Positions 52,201 through 58,200 of a stretch of 64,000 nt of DNA are shown one piece after another. The notes under the pieces are model-generated. The model was not told the origin of the DNA and ran no database searches. It saw only the letters and a list, made by a program, of their open reading frames with translations. How positions within the stretch are numbered: the first letter of the stretch is position 1; the number at the start of each line of letters is the position of its first letter. The translations under genes and the position numbers were made by a program. The stretch spans positions 18,195,614-18,259,613 of the forward strand of contig NC_065549.1 in assembly GCF_022605725.1 (NCBI RefSeq). The letters are read 5' to 3'. This stretch comes from Anthonomus grandis grandis. Taxonomy: Eukaryota; Arthropoda; Insecta; Coleoptera; Curculionidae.

Positions 52201-55200
52201 TGTCGATGATGCGTTGACGAAGTTCATCCAAACTTTCAGGTTGGGGAGTAAACACAATAGATTTCAAATGACCCCATAGAAAAAAGTCTAACGGCGTTAT
52301 ATCAGGAGATCTAGCAGGCCATTCTATAGGCCCCCTTCGCCCTATCTATTTATCTGGAAACTTGTCGTCTAGCCATTGCCCAACGGGAAGAACATAGTGA
52401 GGAGGAGCGCCGTCTTGCTGGAAATATATTTCAGCCTCAAACCCTCAAGTATAGGGTTTCCATCATTATCGATTTGGTTTTCAATGGATTCAGTGATAAG
52501 CGGATTGATGGTATTTTCCAACATATCCAAATAAATGTCTCCATTTAAATTTCCGTTAATAAATAATGGCCCAATCACTTTATTTCCTAAAATGCCTGGC
52601 CATACATTAATTTTTTGAGGGTACTGGGTATGCCCTTTTACAAATGCATGAGGATTTTCATTGCTCCAATATCTACAGTTATGCTTATTAAAAAATCCAT
52701 TTAGATAAAATGTGCATTCATTGCTGAAGCAGATATTCTTTACATGAATAGTAATATCATTAACTGCTTTAGTCATTTTTTCACAAAACTCAACTCGCCT
52801 ATCGAAATCGTCCAAAACTTCAATTTGAACGGCTTCATCCAAATCTTGCCGATGATCACGTTTTTTTTGCAACAGATCCAGTTAGTAAACTTAGTAACAA
52901 GGTCCAAAACATACCTATGCGAAGTCATCTTCTCCGGATGTCTGGCGTTAAACGTGACGGCAGTTTGCCGAGCACATTGATTTTGGGCACCATAAATTAG
53001 AATAATTTCCACTCTTTCGGCTAGACATCATTTTGGAGGTAAAATCTTCAATTCAACAAATAAATTTTCACTATTCCAAGACTGTCACAAATGTAACTGA
53101 CGGCAAAATAAATTCTTTATTTTCCTTAGCAACTATAAATAACTAAGCAGGTATAACAATAAATACAGTTCGCCCAGGATATCTGTATTGATGAAAAGAA
53201 TGCGGAAAAAAATTCAGGTTGTTATTTAGTTTTTTCCACGTCTAATCTTCGGAATTGCTGTTTATGTTGGTAGTTTCCGTTTTAAATTATAAACGAATTG
53301 TAGATTTGGCAAACCCTAACGGGCAACATTTTGAACACTTATTGAAATAAAAACTAATATTTTCATGTTTTTGTTTTCTATCTGAACAAATTAAGATTTT
53401 TCTAATTTTCTCGAAAACGAATCGACCGATTTAAAAAAATCAGACGTCAAAATAAAAGATTTCGAAAGACCTTTTATTACCTTGCAATTTAAAATTTTTA
53501 AGGGGATGACCCTGGGAGGCAGAGGGTGAAGTAATTTTAGGTTAGAAAGTTGTCCCCCTTGACAAACCGATTTTCGATAAATCCGTGATGGGAAGTTTTC
53601 AAATGAACACCCTGTATATGTTCCATCCGTGCTGGTAAAATTTCTTATTATTCAAATATAAGAACAAAACTTTTTTGTTGGTTTTTTATTCTCCTAAACA
53701 GTCTTAAAAGTTTTTTAAATTTTGCCTTTTAAGGTTTTATGGGATAAAATGCGTGAAAACGTCTATCAATGTAAAAAAGATACTTCTGTTAATAAGGTAC
53801 TGTTTTAAAAGGGTTTAGTTAGAATTAAAAAAAACCGCACTCTTCGATCTTAACTACTTACCGCAACTTATTGAAGCATACACATAATTAAAATATGAAT
53901 CGCAGGTATCTATTAATTTTTAAATTTTTTGTGCACCCTGATTTATACTTGGACGCCTGTTTTGGATCATTATCCTGTTAAAACATCCATCGCAAAGGCA
54001 TATATTTTTCTCTAATTAGTAACATTGTATTTTCCAATATGCGCACAAAAGTCGTAAGTGAAAAAAATCTAATTTTTCGGTAGAGCAAAATTAAACTGTA
54101 GTATTACACATCATTTTTGATGTATGAAATTTATAATAATAATAATTAATAAAAAATTTTAAAAAGCAACAAGGAATTATATAATGGTCGCCACTTATTT
54201 TTAAAAAGTCGACTTTTTATGTCGTTATTCCCGGGTTTATTTATTTTCCCGCTCTTCAAATTTTGAATCCTCTTGGAATTGAGGCTCCAAAGGGGTTTGT
54301 TTTATTTTTTGTCTGTTTCATAACATTTGATTAGCCTTAAATAGATATAGTGAAAAATGTTATGTGTAAAAAACTGTCCTTAAGAGAACATTCTTAAATA
54401 GTACCAAGAATCTTTCACCAAAATATATTATCAGCCTCAAATAATAACCCTAAATTACTAATTGTTAATTGATTGATTGATGAATTGTTAATTAAGAAGA
54501 AATTACATAAAATGAAAAATTGGCTACATAATTAGCTTGTGACGAATTCATAGTTAATCACCTACTTTATTGAAAATGATCAGTATTTAAATACATGTTA
54601 ACTTTAGAAAATACTAGCTCATAAACTCAATTATTAAAAAGAAGAAAAAAATATACTAATTCTAGATTCTATCTAGTTTAAAAATGACATGAACTTCTAT
54701 AGATTTTTTGAATTGAATGAGGATCCGTTGGCTCCAGTTTGACTACGTACACCATAATACATAGAAGAGTTAAAATAATTCTTGTATTTTTGAAGAAATA
54801 ATAAGATATTGTTAATAAATATTAAGTTATTAGTTTTGAAAGCCAATGTTTAGACAAAAATTATTAATGCAATTTTTATTACAGCCGATCAGTCTCGTTC
54901 TTCACACTCTTCAAGGAATAAATTCGTCCCTTATAGAGACTCAGTCTTGACATGGCTGCTCAAAGATACTCTTCAAGGGAACTCGAATACAGTAATGATA
55001 GCAAGTAAGTAAAGAAGACAGTTATTGTTACTTATTTTGAATTTCTGTTTTTTATATTTATATATTACTTAAATTCTATACAAACCCATGCATGCTCTAT
55101 CTTCATATATCAACTTTACTTGAATTATTATGATGTTGACGTCATTTCAAATATTATTAATGAATTACAAAATGACGTTTTGTTTTTGAAAAATAAGTCA

Positions 55201-58200
55201 ACCGATTATTTTTTACTAGATGTTATTATAAAATTCAATTCAAGTCCAAGAATTTAAAGCTCAATCTTGGTTTGAATTAAATACCTTTGATTAAAGTCTC
55301 GACTTGTAGTTTCGCACCTATAGTATGCCCAAAACGTGCAAAAAGTATCAACTAGGAACATATATGACAGAGCTGAAAGCACAATACCATTAAAAGAAGT
55401 TCTCCTTCCAGTAATTTCTTGTAATTGTAGAAAAAAAACTTATTTGAAGAATAGCCAGTCACAACAATGAAACCATTCAATAGACCATGCATTATGTATC
55501 AATTATCGTAACTTGAGCGATTGTCAGTTACCCAATTGATTGATCAAATATAATAACAGTTTAAGGTCTTGACTGAACCTGACACTGCAGCTAATAGCTT
55601 ATTGTATCTCCATTTTCAAACATACACCAAACATATTCATGTCCTATGAATGGTTTTCCAGAATCAGGTCTTAAGTTAAGTTGACCTAGAAACGATTAAT
55701 AGTATTAATTTTTTGGAGTTATGTTATCATGCTCATTTCGAAAAGGGAAAAAAATTCTGGCGTTACTAGAGGTGCATGTAATATACCACGTCTGATTATA
55801 TTGAAGTCTATATTCCTATATTTTGGCTTCTCTTTGATGAAAATGTCAAGTCCCACATGTTTATCATAGAAGCAATTCCTGCCCATCATACTTATTTGAA
55901 CAGCTCCACTCTAGCTATAGATTGGTCAGTTTTTGTCGAATACATTATCGACCCATAGTCTTACTTGGAAATAGTTACTTACTTTGGAGAATATATAAAT
56001 CTTAGTAGAAATGTTGGTCTTTTAAGCCATTTACTTCCGTTTCCACTTTTCTTTTTGTCCTATAGGATTCTTGCCTTTGTTAATGGTCCTTCAATAGTCT
56101 CTCTTCCAGTTCAGCTATGGTCGCCTCAGGTTTGATTTTTAATTTAGTCAAATGCTTGGCTTTTCCTGCCTCCTGGGCTGGCTAAGCTCATTGGAGTGTT
56201 CTTCAAGAATCTTATTTTCTTTTATGAGTTTTTGATTTGTGTCTTTCGAAAGAGCCAAGTTTTCTTCGAGCTTCTTGATTTTTGCATCACATTGGACCTT
56301 TTCGAGCTGTAGCTTCTGTCTGGCAGCCTCTTCTTCTTCCAACTGCTGCTCCAAGTCAGAAATCGTCGTTTGCAATTTCTTCTTTTCAACATTTTAAGTA
56401 CTGGATCTCTCCTCTTCCTCCTCAATTCTGGCTGCTAAATCATGAAGAATCTCCTCCAACTCTTCTTTCCTGGCCGTGAATCTGGCCCACATTTCTTCAG
56501 CTTCCGCACACAACTCAACTTCGGCTTGTAATTGCTCTTGTAAAATAGCTTTTCCTCTTGGGCTTTCTGGTTGGGTTGCTGGGCTGTTTTATACTCCTCC
56601 GCGATTTTAATTAGGCGTTCTAATTTATCCTTTACTTGTTTCAATTCATCTTCTTTTCTAGTTTCAGTTTCTCTTCTTGCTCTATTTACTCGACAACATA
56701 TAGTCAAACACAAAGGAAATCAGAATACTCAGTGAGCAATCTGAAACTACCTAGTATCATGTCTTAATTAAAGCTGATGTTTATGATCTGTTTTTCCTAA
56801 ATTTTAAACTAATAAAAAATGTTGTCTATTGACCATGTTAGTGTGCGATACCAGAGCCTTTCTCTGATCTTATGAATAAATTTGGCAGAAAAAAAGCGCT
56901 GGATTATGCCAAGTAGGACCAGTGATAAGTATCAACAATCATTTTTGGATAAATATGGTAGTAGTAAAATGGTGAGAATGGAGAAAACTCACCATTCCAG
57001 TAATTCAATGAATTGTTCGGATTTCAAACAGCAAAAGGTGTTATCATTCACAGTTTTCTCGAGAATGCATTTTGCAGTAAGATATGGGGAGCGGTGTTTG
57101 TATACGCAAATGTATGCCACAATTCTTTTTCCTTCGCTCACCTTTCTCATGTGCATTGGTTTTTTTATTATTATTTTAAATACATGAGCTACTACTTAAC
57201 AATTAACTAAAAAAGTTCTTAACCATAATCTTTTGAACCCCCTATATAATATTGCATGTAAACCGAATATAATCCGCCGTCTGTTTTATTTTTGGCGCGA
57301 CTCCAAAATGCGTATATAGTAGTGTAAGACAAACAGGTAAATCGTTTCAAAGTTGTATATGCGTGTTCTAGAGTGATAACTGGTTTTTAAGAATGCTTAA
57401 AACTCTTGATAAATGGACGTAGAAGATTACTTGTAATGTAAGCCCCAAGAATTTTAAATTATATTTAGATATTAATTTATAGCATTAACTATTAATGCAA
57501 ATACACTAAAAGTCTGTCTCTTGAAAAGAATTAAAGAAATTTTATTTTTACAGCAATCTCACCATCGAGTAACTATTACAGCGAAACAGTGAATACATTA
57601 CGTTTCGGCCAAAGAGCCAAACTAATTGTATACAAACCTATAATTCTGGAAGACTCCAAGGAGAAAACCATTAGGGAACTTAGAACGGAAATTGCCAGAC
57701 TGAAAGAACTGTTAAGATTATCAGTTCAGGTAACATTACACCTAAAATGCTACTGAAAATATTAAAATCACTGTTATTTCTTTTTCTTTTATAGATTCCT
57801 TCGACTATTGATACACTATCCTTAATGACAACTACACCTAAGAACTCCTCTCAATCCCTCTCGAGTTCAACTCAAGACATCTCGGAATCCTCCACTCTAA
57901 CATCATTATCAGAGGCTTCAAAGGGTCCCTTAAGAACTACAGGAACAACCGGTGGGTCAACCCTAAATAGCCAAGAAGAAACCATCACAACTGAAACCCT
58001 GTTACCAGTAATGGAAGTAAAAAGCTTAGTAGCTCCAAAAAAGTTCACAAGAACATATAGCATTGATAGAAAGTACAGTTTGGAAACGGAAAAGTCTTGC
58101 AGTTCGCAGGAATCTTTACAAAGCCCAAAGCACAAAGCTCAACCTGCAAGGAGGCTATCGACTACACCTCAGCCAAAACAAACCGCTCTGTCACTAAGAC

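Larger units (their letters stand above)
51126..53614 (-). mobile_element. Second DD41D-type mariner element, about 350-bp TIRs
   Basis: TA lies outside both ends (51124-51125, 53615-53616). Ends read AAGGGTGTTCATTTGAAAAC and CAGGGTGTTCATTTGAAAAC. Inverted repeats extend to about 51475 and down to about 53275; shared blocks include TTGTCAAGGGGGACAACTTT and TTCAAAATGTTGCCCGTT. The interior carries a - strand transposase, and a block of about 0.5 kb (51541-52030) seems inserted. Confidence 0.87.
42980..54884. other. Kinesin intron 6, with Penelope, LINE and DD41D elements
   Basis: About 11.9 kb. Besides the listed elements, 48.5-51.1 kb is AT-rich with no gene. It includes an inverted copy of the 6.6-kb repeat and a GGGACACCCTATA end near 49953-49965. 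53.7-54.88 kb has nothing recognisable. Confidence 0.5.

Noticed and set aside
56282..56479. + strand frame over the myosin-derived sequence
   Set aside because: Antisense shadow; the coiled-coil myosin pattern is on the - strand.
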